Positions 17,887 to 27,461 of a DNA stretch of 64,000 bases are shown one piece after another. The notes under the pieces were generated by a model. It was not told the DNA's origin and made no database searches. It saw only the letters and a list, made by a program, of their open reading frames with translations. The stretch is from G965247265 sp965247265 (GTDB lineage Bacteria; Pseudomonadota; Gammaproteobacteria; UBA4575). The position numbers and the translations under genes are program-made. The stretch covers positions 2,418,001 through 2,482,000 of the forward strand of contig OZ252002.1 of NCBI GenBank assembly GCA_965247265.1. The letters are read 5' to 3'. Positions within the stretch are counted from its first letter, which is position 1. Every line of letters starts with the position of its first letter.

Positions 17887-18327
17887 TTACGATAACAGAT
17901 AATCAATCGCATCATTAGCAAAACGATCAACACGCTCATTTTCGACATGGCCACTATGCCCTTTCACCCAATTCCATGTGATGTCGTGCGGTTCAACTAA
18001 TTTATCCAGTTGTTGCCATAAGTCTTCATTCTTAACAGGTTTCTTTGCGCTTGTTTTCCAACCATTTTGTTTCCAATTTGGTAACCACTGTTGTATGCCA
18101 TCCATCAAGTATCGTGAATCGGTAGTGATATTAACTGCACATGGCCGTTTTAATTTCTGCAAGGCTGATACAGCCGCTTGCAACTCCATACGGTTGTTAG
18201 TAGTTTCCGCGACCGCTCCATTGATCATTGTTTCTTTATCGCGGTATTTCAGTAATGCCGCCCATCCACCCGGCCCTGGGTTACCTCGACACGCCCCGTC
18301 AGTGTAAATATCGACTTGCTCTAACAC
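17887..18327 (-). CDS. rnhA: Ribonuclease HI
   Basis: 146 residues. I choose the GTG at 18327 because V-LEQVDIYTDGACRGNPGPGG aligns with the start of E. coli RNase HI; a longer frame to 18357 adds ten unrelated residues. Catalytic acidic residues: Asp in YTDGA, Glu in RMELQAA, Asp in TTDSRYL and the C-terminal Asp in ERVDRFAN. Removes RNA from RNA-DNA hybrids. Its start overlaps the end of the methyltransferase gene by 29 bases. Confidence 0.95.
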   Translation of the reverse strand: MLEQVDIYTDGACRGNPGPGGWAALLKYRDKETMINGAVAETTNNRMELQAAVSALQKLKRPCAVNITTDSRYLMDGIQQWLPNWKQNGWKTSAKKPVKNEDLWQQLDKLVEPHDITWNWVKGHSGHVENERVDRFANDAIDYLLS

Positions 18328-19081
18328 GATTTGCCTGTCTTGCTGATGGTTCCGCAACGTTTACTGGAAGAATTCTACGTCTTGTTAGCCAAGGCTGCGG
18401 CCTGGGGGTAAGTGTTAGTACACGTTTTTTAGCGACGAATATTTGTATGTTTCCAAAACATTTAAATCCATATCGTTCCGCTTTACTTAAAAACCCCAAA
18501 CGCTGCTGCATATTTTGACTCTGAATAGGGGGGCGCAGCCCGATGTGCTGAATGTCTAGAACTGTAAAATCAAGCAGCGATAACCAATCCTTTAATCTTC
18601 TCGCAGTATAAAAATGCCCACTCCAAGGAACACGCTTACTACGCAAGAATGCAAGCTTACTCACTCCCATCATGCTCAGTGGATTAAATCCGATCAGTAC
18701 AACATGGCCTTCCGATATGAGCACACGATGAACTTCGCGTAACACTTGATGTGGTTCGCGTGAAAAATCCAATGTATGAGGCAAAACTATCAGGTCTAAT
18801 GCATCATGCGAAAATGGCAATGATAATGGACTTGCAATGACACTATCTTGTCGGGCACTTTCAGCCATATAAATCTTTTGTCCTATTGAACTGCTCTGTA
18901 ATAAATCAATATCCACATGTATTTTCCCTAATTGCAAAGCGTAATAACCAAACAAGCTGGGTAATAATTGTTCTAATTTTTCAGTCAATTCATTGCTTAA
19001 ATCTTGACCTGCTGGACTGGAATACCACTCCATAAGCTGATTAGCGATTTTGACCGAATTGAACAGCTGTGATTCCTTCAT
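18299..19081 (-). CDS. SAM-dependent methyltransferase (YafS-like)
   Basis: 260 residues. Class I methyltransferase fold in its Methyltransf_11-like part: DALDLIVLPHTLDFSREPHQVLREVHRVL and VVLIGFNPLSMMG. The glycine-rich motif I is poorly conserved (LFGYYALQLG region). Position between mltD and rnhA matches E. coli yafS. Function unknown. Transcribed with rnhA. Confidence 0.8.
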   Translation of the reverse strand: MKESQLFNSVKIANQLMEWYSSPAGQDLSNELTEKLEQLLPSLFGYYALQLGKIHVDIDLLQSSSIGQKIYMAESARQDSVIASPLSLPFSHDALDLIVLPHTLDFSREPHQVLREVHRVLISEGHVVLIGFNPLSMMGVSKLAFLRSKRVPWSGHFYTARRLKDWLSLLDFTVLDIQHIGLRPPIQSQNMQQRLGFLSKAERYGFKCFGNIQIFVAKKRVLTLTPRPQPWLTRRRILPVNVAEPSARQANRVRASRYLH

Positions 19082-19217
19082 ATTTAATATTTTACATTAA
19101 AACAGTAAGTTGTAACAGAATCTTTAATCTTAAAATGAGAACTTATGAAATTTTTTTTATCTCCAAGTTAAATATAATTGTTGAACTGGAAATTTTGTAT
19201 CCTTATGCTATAAAAAC

Positions 19218-20600
19218 ATGAAAGGGACGACATTAGCTAAATTCTATGCGCTATGCCTAGTTGGCTTAGTTTTCAGCATGATACTTGTTGGGTGTAGTCA
19301 CACATCTAACAACGCAGGTATTTCAAACGATCAAAGCTCAGCTTCTAACTCCAATACAGACGTTGAAGCGAGTCATAATTACATCCTCCCCCCTATTAAA
19401 ACGGCACCCATTAAAGCTATTCATGTTAAGCCTAAAAACAAAGATCAATTAATAATTTGGCAAAATATTGAAGAAAATTTAGCTTTAACAGAATATTACG
19501 AACATCCTCATGTCATATTACATAAACAAAAATACCTCTCTAATGTAGATTATCTTTCAACTGTTACTAAACGATCTGAACCTTTTATTTATTACATCCT
19601 AAGTGAGATAAATAAAAGACAACTGCCTGCAGAATTAGCAATTTTGCCAATTGTAGAAAGCGGCTATGTACCGATAGCACGATCGCGCGCAAAAGCAACA
19701 GGTTTATGGCAGTTCATGTCATTTACCGCGAAGGAATTCGGACTCGAACGTACATGGGGATATGATGGTCGGCATGACATCAGCGCTTCAACCACTGCTG
19801 CGCTTGACTATTTAGAACATCTGCACAATGAGTTTAATGGCGACTGGTTACTTGCTTTAGCGGCTTATAATGCGGGCCCTCACCGCGTAAAACGCGCAAT
19901 GCGTTCTCAAGAAGCGAAACATGGTGATAAGCAATTTTGGGATCTACGTTTGCCACGTGAAACTCGGGAGTATGTTCCTAAAATTCTAGCCCTTAGCGCA
20001 ATAGTTAGTAAAGATGAATTATGTAGTACGTTATTTTATCCTATCGCTAATGAGCCATATCTAGATAAAATTACAATTAAAAAACGTATTTCTTATGCAA
20101 AAATATTAGAAAACACAGAAATAAACTCAGCAGAATTGAATATTTTAAACCCTGCACTTCGAAACCATAACTATCCCATCCCCGAGGGTTATACACTATT
20201 GGTCCCAAAAGATGATGTTGAATTAGTTTCCTCTACAGTTGAAACGTTACCCGAAGAAGAAAAATTTGTTAGTGGAAAACATAGAATAAGGCGTGGTGAA
20301 TCGTTGAGCCATATTGCTGTGCAATACGACACATCTGTAAGAGCATTGTGCAAAGTAAATAATATTAGAGGGCACAAAATAATTGCTGGACGCACTCTAA
20401 TTATTCCAGCATTTCCAAGTAACGGTAAACGTATTAAAAATTCAAATAAAGACGGATCTAATGTGTACATTGTTACACCAGGAGATAGCTTCTGGAAAAT
20501 AGCTCATCGCAACAACACTACGGTAGACCGCTTGGTAGAGATTAACGGTCGAAATCCCAATAAACCACTGCATCCAGGGGAAGCAATCCTCATCGACTAA
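19218..20600 (+). CDS. mltD: Membrane-bound lytic murein transglycosylase D
   Basis: 460 residues. Lipoprotein signal ending LVGC; SLT domain with catalytic Glu in LPIVESGYVPIARSRAKATG-like context and GLWQFMSFTAKEFGL, AAYNAGPHRV; two C-terminal LysM repeats (about residues 355-400 and 420-460) that bind peptidoglycan. A TTGAAC-17-TATGCT promoter candidate (19181-19209) ends only 8 bases before the ATG and no SD is evident, so the transcript could be leaderless. Divergent from the methyltransferase gene. Confidence 0.95.
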   Translation: MKGTTLAKFYALCLVGLVFSMILVGCSHTSNNAGISNDQSSASNSNTDVEASHNYILPPIKTAPIKAIHVKPKNKDQLIIWQNIEENLALTEYYEHPHVILHKQKYLSNVDYLSTVTKRSEPFIYYILSEINKRQLPAELAILPIVESGYVPIARSRAKATGLWQFMSFTAKEFGLERTWGYDGRHDISASTTAALDYLEHLHNEFNGDWLLALAAYNAGPHRVKRAMRSQEAKHGDKQFWDLRLPRETREYVPKILALSAIVSKDELCSTLFYPIANEPYLDKITIKKRISYAKILENTEINSAELNILNPALRNHNYPIPEGYTLLVPKDDVELVSSTVETLPEEEKFVSGKHRIRRGESLSHIAVQYDTSVRALCKVNNIRGHKIIAGRTLIIPAFPSNGKRIKNSNKDGSNVYIVTPGDSFWKIAHRNNTTVDRLVEINGRNPNKPLHPGEAILID

Positions 20601-20906
20601 ACGTGAATAATTGGCGATTTAGCCACATTTTCATGTAATCCACTGATTTCTTGGCCTACACGTCAATAAAATTAGATTCTTCGTCGCACTCAAAGGTGCC
20701 TATTATGGTGGGGATAGATGCCTCTGTAGTATCCTCCTAAAACGTATGATGCCCAGTTTTTGAGGTTACTAGTCAATTTTCAAATTAGCGAAAGTAATTG
20801 AATATTAGTCAGTTATGCCGCGGTAACATAATTTAAGCTAATAATATACCAATGCCAAAATGGATGCGTAGTAGGTGAGTCTTTAAATTGGACTCAATTG
20901 ATAAAT
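20601..20906. other. 306-base noncoding gap
   Basis: Spacer between mltD and the kinase operon. I see no tRNA, clear terminator or repeat; it should hold the kinase-operon promoter but none is obvious. Confidence 0.35.
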
Positions 20907-22355
20907 ATGGTGAATATTCTGAATACAAATAAACCGAATAATAAATGGTTTGTATTTGGCCTCGTGGGCTTATGTGTCGTTGTAATCATGCAGTGGGGTT
21001 TGCATTTATCGTATTGGGTTACTATCAGTACACTTGCAGCTTTAATCATTGTTACCGGATTTTTTCTACTAAATTTTTCAAAAGAAAGCGAAGAATCGAG
21101 TGCTAATTCAGCCGAGCGTTTTTTATCTCGTAAAAATGCACGCAACATTGCCCTTAAGCTCCAAGGATCAGGTCAATTATTTCTCGCCTTTGAAAAATTT
21201 AAACAATGCGTACATAACCATGATATAGCAAATTTACTATACAACTTGTCAATTGACTTTCAAATTAAAGGTGAGCCTGATAATGCAAAACGTGTTTTAG
21301 AACATATTGTTGCGTTTGCACCGAGCTTTAAAGATGTAAAAGAACGTTTACAATCTTTTGATACTGAATTAGATAAAAAATTCAGTGACGACAATAAAAT
21401 TACTGATGAAGAAGAAGCCAATAAGGAAACATCAAGGTTAATACCGACAGAAACCACCGATTCTGCTTCGGCTTCCATTCACGCTGAAAAAGATAGCTTA
21501 GAAGATGAGATTAGTGAATATCCACTTCTTTATGGCAGCAGATACAAAGCCATTAAGTTGTTAGGAGAAGGAACAACGGGCGCAGTATTCAAAGGCAAAG
21601 ATATTGCTGCAAACAAAACTATCGCAATTAAAGTATTAAACTTATCTGCAGAACTAGACTCAAGTCAGCTAGATGAATATAAATTCCGTTTTCACAGAGA
21701 AATAGAAACTGCAGGAAAATTAGATCACCCTAATATTGTAAAAATTTATGACAATGGAGAATCTGACGGCTTTGCATACATTGCTATGGAGTATGTAGAA
21801 GGTATTAACCTACGCAACTACGCTCGCGCTGATAATCTTTTAAATTCAAAAACGTTGCTTAAATTAGTTGCTCAATGTGCAGATGCACTTACCTATGCAC
21901 ATAAACAAAATGTCATACATCGAGATATAAAACCTGCAAATATTTTATACAACCCATCCGGAGATTATATTAAGCTAACGGACTTTGGAATTGCGAAAAT
22001 TCCTGACTCAACACGTACTCGTGCTGGCTCAATTTTAGGCACTCCCTTGTATATGTCACCAGAACAGCTTGCAGGAGAAATACTGGATGTTCGTTCTGAT
22101 TTATATTCATTGGGCGTTACGCTTTACCAATTACTAACAGGTTCGCCTCCGTTTCGAACAAAAACGATGGCTGAATTATTAAGGTCCATCACACAAGAAA
22201 GACATAAAGATATTGCAGAAATTAACCCTGATACACCATCGTGCATTGCATGGACTGTTAATAAGGCACTGGAGAAAGATCCAGATAAGCGATTTCAATC
22301 TTCTGCAAGCATGGCAAATAAACTTCGCGAATGTCAAATGATGCTGGATAGCTAA
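20907..22355 (+). CDS. Membrane-anchored Ser/Thr protein kinase (PknB-type)
   Basis: 482 residues from the ATG at 20907 (a TTG three codons earlier is possible). Two membrane helices (about residues 14-57) form an N-terminal anchor, then a helical TPR-like stretch (90-145), an acidic linker, and a complete Hanks kinase domain (about 210-475): glycine loop GEGTTGAVFKG, VAIK-type Lys in IAIKVL, catalytic HRDIKPAN, DFGIAK, GTPLYMSPEQ, and the final Arg in DPDKRFQS. The activation loop has STRTRAGS, likely autophosphorylated. First gene of a kinase-phosphatase-FHA operon (10- and 8-base gaps). Confidence 0.95.
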   Translation: MVNILNTNKPNNKWFVFGLVGLCVVVIMQWGLHLSYWVTISTLAALIIVTGFFLLNFSKESEESSANSAERFLSRKNARNIALKLQGSGQLFLAFEKFKQCVHNHDIANLLYNLSIDFQIKGEPDNAKRVLEHIVAFAPSFKDVKERLQSFDTELDKKFSDDNKITDEEEANKETSRLIPTETTDSASASIHAEKDSLEDEISEYPLLYGSRYKAIKLLGEGTTGAVFKGKDIAANKTIAIKVLNLSAELDSSQLDEYKFRFHREIETAGKLDHPNIVKIYDNGESDGFAYIAMEYVEGINLRNYARADNLLNSKTLLKLVAQCADALTYAHKQNVIHRDIKPANILYNPSGDYIKLTDFGIAKIPDSTRTRAGSILGTPLYMSPEQLAGEILDVRSDLYSLGVTLYQLLTGSPPFRTKTMAELLRSITQERHKDIAEINPDTPSCIAWTVNKALEKDPDKRFQSSASMANKLRECQMMLDS

Positions 22356-22365
22356 TAATAATATT

Positions 22366-23193
22366 ATGAATCTTAAAGGAATATTAGACATAGCAGGACG
22401 TTCGAATACCGGACTAGTGCGATCTAACAACGAAGACAAGATAGGAGAAGATCAAGAAATAGGTTTGGTTGTCTTAGCTGATGGCATGGGTGGCTACAAA
22501 GGTGGAGAAGTTGCAAGTCGTCTGGCAGTTAATACAATTTTAGATGATCTTCGCGCTGAAATCCCAAAGCTTTCACCAGGCGAAATTGACGAGCAAACCG
22601 GTTATTCAAAAGAAAGCTTAGCTGCTCGCAGGTCAGTAGTTAAAGCTAATGAAACAATTTTTTCAGTCAGTAGTACTGAACCACAGTATCGTGGCATGGG
22701 AACAACTTTGGTTATGGGTGTATTTTATGATAATCAAATTACAGTTGCGCATGTGGGCGATTCAAGAATGTATCGATTTCGAGATGGCAACTTACAACAA
22801 ATAACAGTAGATCACACATTATTGCAAGAATTAGTCGATCGTGGTTTTTATACACAAGAAGAAGCAAGTTCCTCCCTTAATAAAAACTTAGTTACGCGAG
22901 CGCTTGGCATTGAAGGAAGCATTGCTGTCGATATTAAAGAAGACTTAGCTATGCCGGGAGACATTTATATTCTCTGTTCCGATGGTCTGACAGATATGGT
23001 CGATGATCAGGAAATTCATGCGACAGTAAAAACATTCAAGGATAATTTAGATCAGCTCGCTGACAGGCTGATTGAAATTGCCAACGAAAATGGTGGTCGA
23101 GACAACGTTTCAGTTTTGCTGGCAAAGCCTAACCAAGAGTTCCCCAGTAAAAAAGATTGGAAGAATAAGTTTAGTAAATTTCTACCAAGATAG
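22366..23193 (+). CDS. PP2C-family Ser/Thr protein phosphatase
   Basis: 275 residues. PPM/PP2C motifs with metal-binding Asp residues: GLVRSNNEDKIG, VVLADGMGGYKGGEVAS, MGTTLVMG, VAHVGDSRMYRFRDG, CSDGLTDMV and GGRDNVSVLLAK. Soluble, no signal. It would reverse the phosphorylation by the adjacent kinase; start 10 bases after the kinase stop. Confidence 0.95.
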   Translation: MNLKGILDIAGRSNTGLVRSNNEDKIGEDQEIGLVVLADGMGGYKGGEVASRLAVNTILDDLRAEIPKLSPGEIDEQTGYSKESLAARRSVVKANETIFSVSSTEPQYRGMGTTLVMGVFYDNQITVAHVGDSRMYRFRDGNLQQITVDHTLLQELVDRGFYTQEEASSSLNKNLVTRALGIEGSIAVDIKEDLAMPGDIYILCSDGLTDMVDDQEIHATVKTFKDNLDQLADRLIEIANENGGRDNVSVLLAKPNQEFPSKKDWKNKFSKFLPR

Positions 23194-23201
23194 AAAACTA
23201 T

Positions 23202-24365
23202 ATGCCAAAGCTAATTTTAAGTGTCGATGACAAAATCATAGAAGAATACTCTATTGATAAAAATACAATTACCATTGGTAGACGCATTGACAATGATGTT
23301 TGTTTAGACAATCTTGCTATAAGTGGTTATCACTCGCAAATCACAACCGTCTCACATGATTGTTTTTTAGAAGATCTCAACAGTACAAATGGCACTTTTG
23401 TAAACTCTAAAATTGTTAAAAAGCACCCTCTTAAAGATGGCGATATGATCGACATCGGCAATCACCGAATTAAATACATTAATCACTTGGCTACAAACTC
23501 TGCCAATAGCAATTTTGAAAAAACAGTAGTGATGTCGCCTGAATCGAGTCAGGACAAATTTAACGCATCGATTGCAGATTTAGTCGATCAAATAGACGCA
23601 ATTGCAGTTGCGGACTATGTAAGCAATGACGTAAAAACCATCGATGAACTTGAAAAATTAGATGATGATTTAATTTCTGATGATTCTGAGGAATTTTCTC
23701 ACTCATTAGAAACGCTCGCGAATAGCGAAACTTTAGATGATAACGACAATATTGGTCCCGTGGAAAGTATGGATAATGTAGAAGCACAGGATCCCTCCAG
23801 TGAAAAACCGAGTGAAAATGTCAATAAAGACGTTTCGGAACCAAATCATGAAATAGAAAATTCAGATTCCGTTACCCCAGCTAACCCAGTTGAAACAACC
23901 ATTAATACAGAACTACCAGAACATAAGGATGTATTTGATCCTACCGAAACAATGGATGACATAGAAGACTTGGATTCCATCAGTAACTTGGATCCTGTTG
24001 AAACCATGATTGGCATGGAATCCTCCGATCAACATGAAGCGATTAATGTTGAACAAACTTCAAGCAGTGAGGAAAAAATAAATTCAAACGCAGAAAATAA
24101 TGACGGTCGAATTCAAATTCTAAATGGCAGTAATTCTGGCAAAGAATTAATTTTGGATAAATCGTTAACCACTATTGGAAAACCAGGTGTCGCAGTTGTT
24201 GGTGTAATAAAACGTAGCAGTGGTTACTATATTATGCAAACCGAAGGTGATGAAGAACATCCTGCTAAACTAAATAATGAAGTTATCGAAGGCAAAGCTC
24301 GAAAGTTAGAAGCCCAAGATATTATCGATGTAGCCGATATTAAGCTTGAGTATTATATCGACTAG
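23202..24365 (+). CDS. FHA-domain protein with acidic Thr-repeat linker
   Basis: 387 residues. N-terminal FHA domain (1-95) with phosphothreonine-binding residues: GRRIDND, SGYHSQI, DLNSTNGTFVN. A long acidic, disordered linker follows (100-300). It starts with FEKTVVMSPE, similar in place and style to the kinase-target motif of GarA-type FHA proteins, and holds four PxE(S/T) repeats: PVESM (186), PVETT (229), PTETM (247), PVETM (265). The C-terminal 85 residues resemble a second, degenerate FHA fold (IQILNGSNSGKELILDK). Probably substrate and reader of the neighbouring kinase and phosphatase; the downstream process is unknown. The stop is 10 bases from the convergent ABC operon. Confidence 0.85.
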   Translation: MPKLILSVDDKIIEEYSIDKNTITIGRRIDNDVCLDNLAISGYHSQITTVSHDCFLEDLNSTNGTFVNSKIVKKHPLKDGDMIDIGNHRIKYINHLATNSANSNFEKTVVMSPESSQDKFNASIADLVDQIDAIAVADYVSNDVKTIDELEKLDDDLISDDSEEFSHSLETLANSETLDDNDNIGPVESMDNVEAQDPSSEKPSENVNKDVSEPNHEIENSDSVTPANPVETTINTELPEHKDVFDPTETMDDIEDLDSISNLDPVETMIGMESSDQHEAINVEQTSSSEEKINSNAENNDGRIQILNGSNSGKELILDKSLTTIGKPGVAVVGVIKRSSGYYIMQTEGDEEHPAKLNNEVIEGKARKLEAQDIIDVADIKLEYYID

Positions 24366-24375
24366 TCAATTTCTT

Positions 24376-26040
24376 TTATGCAGCTCGCATTGGCGGAACA
24401 AGTTTAGGAACCGCGTTTAATAATCTTTTCGTATATTCATGCTCAGGATGTTTTAATACCTGTTCAACTTCACCCTGCTCTACAAGTTTTCCTTGATACA
24501 TGACGGCGACTAGATCTGCAAAATATGCAACCACCGACATATTATGTGTGATAAATAAATAGCTAATCCCATACTGAGCCTGTAAATCATTCAATAAATC
24601 AAGAATCTGAGCTTGTACTGATACATCGAGTGCGCTTGTTGGTTCATCACATATAATAATTTTTGGATTCACAGCTAAGGCTCTTGCAATACAAATTCTT
24701 TGTCTTTGCCCACCAGAAAATTCATGCGGGTAACGCAATAGAGAATCGGGGTCTAAATCAACTTGCTCAAGCAACTCCAGTACGCGCTTCTTGCGCATAG
24801 CAGCATCTGAAATTACGTCTAAAGCTTTCATTCCTTCTTCTATAATTTCACCCACACGCATACGTGGATTCATCGAGGAATAAGGATCTTGAAAAATAAT
24901 TTGGAGATTGGTGCGTTGTTCAAGCAACTGTTTGCTATCAAGCTTATGAATGGGTAATCCCATATATGTGACCTCTCCCTCCGTAGGCTGCACTAGTCGC
25001 AAAATTCCCTTGCCCACTGTTGTTTTGCCACTACCAGACTCACCAACCAAAGCAAGCGTTGTTGCGGGTGGAAGTTCAAGCGTAACACCATCTACGGCTT
25101 TCACAGATCCTACTGTTCGTTTCAAAATTCCCTTTCTAATAGGGAAGTGAACTTTTAAATTATTTACATGCAACGGCCCATGCTGACTAGAATCTTTAAA
25201 ATTGCGGCTTGATGAATAACTAGTACCCTCTAGTAAAGGCTGTCCGCGCTTTTCCATCGCAGGTAGCGCTGCAAATAAATCCCAACTGTATTGATCTTGT
25301 GGCGATGAAAAGAAAATTTCATTACTTGATTGTTCAACAATTTTCCCATCTTTCATCACAGCGATATGATCAGCGACTTGTTTTACAACGGCCAGATCAT
25401 GCGTAATAAACACAATTGCCATTTTAAGTTGTTGCTGCAACTCATTAATCAACTCCAATACTTGCGCCTGTATGGTGACATCAAGCGCTGTTGTGGGCTC
25501 ATCAGCAATTAATAACTTTGGTTCACATGCAAGCGCTATGGCAATCATGACACGTTGCCGCATGCCTCCAGATAACTCATGCGAATAGGTATCAATCGTA
25601 TGAGAAGGATTAGAAATTTTTACGGCATTTAACAAATCTAATGCACGCTGACGCGCTTGAGCTTTTGACATGTCTTGATGTCGCATCAATACTTCAGAAA
25701 TTTGTTTTCCAACTTTTACTACAGGGTTTAACGATGTCATAGGTTCTTGGAAAATCATAGAAATCCCACTGCCACGTATGTCGCGCATTTCGCGTTCAGG
25801 TAAACTCAATAAATCCTTACCCTCGAAAAGCACACTACCTGAGGTAACCTTTGCAGCTTCAGGCAATAATCGAATTACAGAGAGTGCCGTGACAGATTTA
25901 CCACTGCCCGACTCACCTACCAATGCAAATGTTTCACCCGCTTGAACTTCAAGACTTACATCATTTACTGCAGTTAGAGTTCGATGACGACTTTCAAAAA
26001 CTGTCGTTAAGTGTTCAATTTTAAGGAGCATGTCAGACAT
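24376..26040 (-). CDS. Peptide-type ABC transporter, fused double ATPase
   Basis: 554 residues with two complete ABC cassettes, as in YejF. First: Walker A GESGSGKS, signature LSGGMRQRV, Walker B LLIADEPTTALD. Second: GESGSGKT, FSGGQRQRI, IIICDEPTSALD. Each is followed by an oligopeptide/dipeptide-type C-terminal segment. Powers the importer made with the two permeases and lipoprotein upstream; 1 base from the preceding permease gene. Confidence 0.95.
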   Translation of the reverse strand: MSDMLLKIEHLTTVFESRHRTLTAVNDVSLEVQAGETFALVGESGSGKSVTALSVIRLLPEAAKVTSGSVLFEGKDLLSLPEREMRDIRGSGISMIFQEPMTSLNPVVKVGKQISEVLMRHQDMSKAQARQRALDLLNAVKISNPSHTIDTYSHELSGGMRQRVMIAIALACEPKLLIADEPTTALDVTIQAQVLELINELQQQLKMAIVFITHDLAVVKQVADHIAVMKDGKIVEQSSNEIFFSSPQDQYSWDLFAALPAMEKRGQPLLEGTSYSSSRNFKDSSQHGPLHVNNLKVHFPIRKGILKRTVGSVKAVDGVTLELPPATTLALVGESGSGKTTVGKGILRLVQPTEGEVTYMGLPIHKLDSKQLLEQRTNLQIIFQDPYSSMNPRMRVGEIIEEGMKALDVISDAAMRKKRVLELLEQVDLDPDSLLRYPHEFSGGQRQRICIARALAVNPKIIICDEPTSALDVSVQAQILDLLNDLQAQYGISYLFITHNMSVVAYFADLVAVMYQGKLVEQGEVEQVLKHPEHEYTKRLLNAVPKLVPPMRAA

Positions 26041-26041
26041 A

Positions 26042-27457
26042 TTATTGTTTAGCTAATCGCGGATCCAACGCATCACGAACAACATCTGCAAATAAGTTTG
26101 CAAATAACACCAAGGTGAACATAAAGAATAATGAAGCAGCTAAGGACCACCATACTACCGGCTCTCTCGCCATCTCCAATCGTGCACTATTTATCATGTT
26201 ACCCCAGCTATTCATCGTTGGATCAACTCCAATATTAATATAAGACAAAACAGCTTCAGCCAATACTAATCCGCTAAAATCAAGCACAATCGTAATTAAT
26301 ACTATATGCATAACATTGGGTAAAATATGCTTAAAAATTGTCTGTGTAGAACCTACTCCAAATGCAGAAGCGGCTTGAATAAAATCGTGCTCACGAAGTT
26401 TTAACGTTTCTGCTCGCAATAAACGGCATAAACCTGTCCAACTGGTTAATCCTAAAATTAAACATAAAAATAATAATCGCAAGTCTGCGCGTTGAGTTAG
26501 ACTGGCAAACTCTTCCGCATGCTTACTCATATATACATTCATCATAAGTACGGCAGCTGCAATTAATAAAACTCCTGGTATGGAATTTAGCGTGGTGTAA
26601 ATGTATTGAATGACATCATCAATCCACCCACGAAAATATCCCGCCATAATGCCAAGTGTAATTGCAAACGGAAGCATTAGAAGTGTGGTTAAAGTGCCAA
26701 TGACCACCCCTGTGCGAATACTTTTTAATGCCTGGTATAAAACATCCTCACCAATCTTATCAGTTCCGAGCACATGATACTTAGACGCCCACTGTGCACC
26801 AACAAATATTATTGTTAAAACGAAACCCAAACTAACCGCTATTGTGCGCCATGGAATTTCGGACTCTGAATTGAATAAATGCCCAACAGTCGCACTAAAC
26901 TTAATTTTGTTTTTAAATGACAAATACAGACATAACGATGCAAAAGTCACGAGCCAAACTAAAAGTGCATTACCTAATCCCTCCAGCGCAAGCCTAAAAA
27001 TATCTGAACGTTTTTGACTTTCAGGATTCTCGAGATGTCGTGCTCCCCATTTCAAACGTGCAAAATCACGCAACTTAGACCCATCTGACATTTGCACGGT
27101 TTCTTTTGCAAACAAGTGTGCGGCGAATGGTGAAGAGTATGTTTTTTCAGAACTGTTTCGTAAGTCCATAACTACTTGATCAAACAAACTCACTACCTCA
27201 CCACTATATTGATCTTTTTTAGATTGCTGCACATCACCATTTAAAACAGGATGGAAGTGAATTGAGTCTAGAATCGCAACGCCAACGTATATAGACAACA
27301 CCATCATTGAGATTACACCAGCCTTGCTTCTCACGACTTGTCGCCACGGTTGGCGTAAATGAGGTTTACGTATTGCATAAATAAAAAATGCAACAATGCA
27401 AAACAACAAAAAAAATATAAGAACATCTGTAAGCAAAAAAACAGGTTTGCCAATCAT
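26042..27457 (-). CDS. Peptide-type ABC transporter permease (DppC/YejE-like)
   Basis: 471 residues, longer than usual because of an N-terminal extension with an extra helix and a long soluble loop (about 50-190). The C-terminal half is the BPD_transp_1 domain, with the EAA loop around EHDFIQAASAFGVGSTQTIFKHILPN, and ends RDALDPRL typical of DppC/OppC. 4 bases from the other permease gene and 1 base from the ATPase. Confidence 0.93.
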   Translation of the reverse strand: MIGKPVFLLTDVLIFFLLFCIVAFFIYAIRKPHLRQPWRQVVRSKAGVISMMVLSIYVGVAILDSIHFHPVLNGDVQQSKKDQYSGEVVSLFDQVVMDLRNSSEKTYSSPFAAHLFAKETVQMSDGSKLRDFARLKWGARHLENPESQKRSDIFRLALEGLGNALLVWLVTFASLCLYLSFKNKIKFSATVGHLFNSESEIPWRTIAVSLGFVLTIIFVGAQWASKYHVLGTDKIGEDVLYQALKSIRTGVVIGTLTTLLMLPFAITLGIMAGYFRGWIDDVIQYIYTTLNSIPGVLLIAAAVLMMNVYMSKHAEEFASLTQRADLRLLFLCLILGLTSWTGLCRLLRAETLKLREHDFIQAASAFGVGSTQTIFKHILPNVMHIVLITIVLDFSGLVLAEAVLSYINIGVDPTMNSWGNMINSARLEMAREPVVWWSLAASLFFMFTLVLFANLFADVVRDALDPRLAKQ

Positions 27458-27461
27458 AGTT

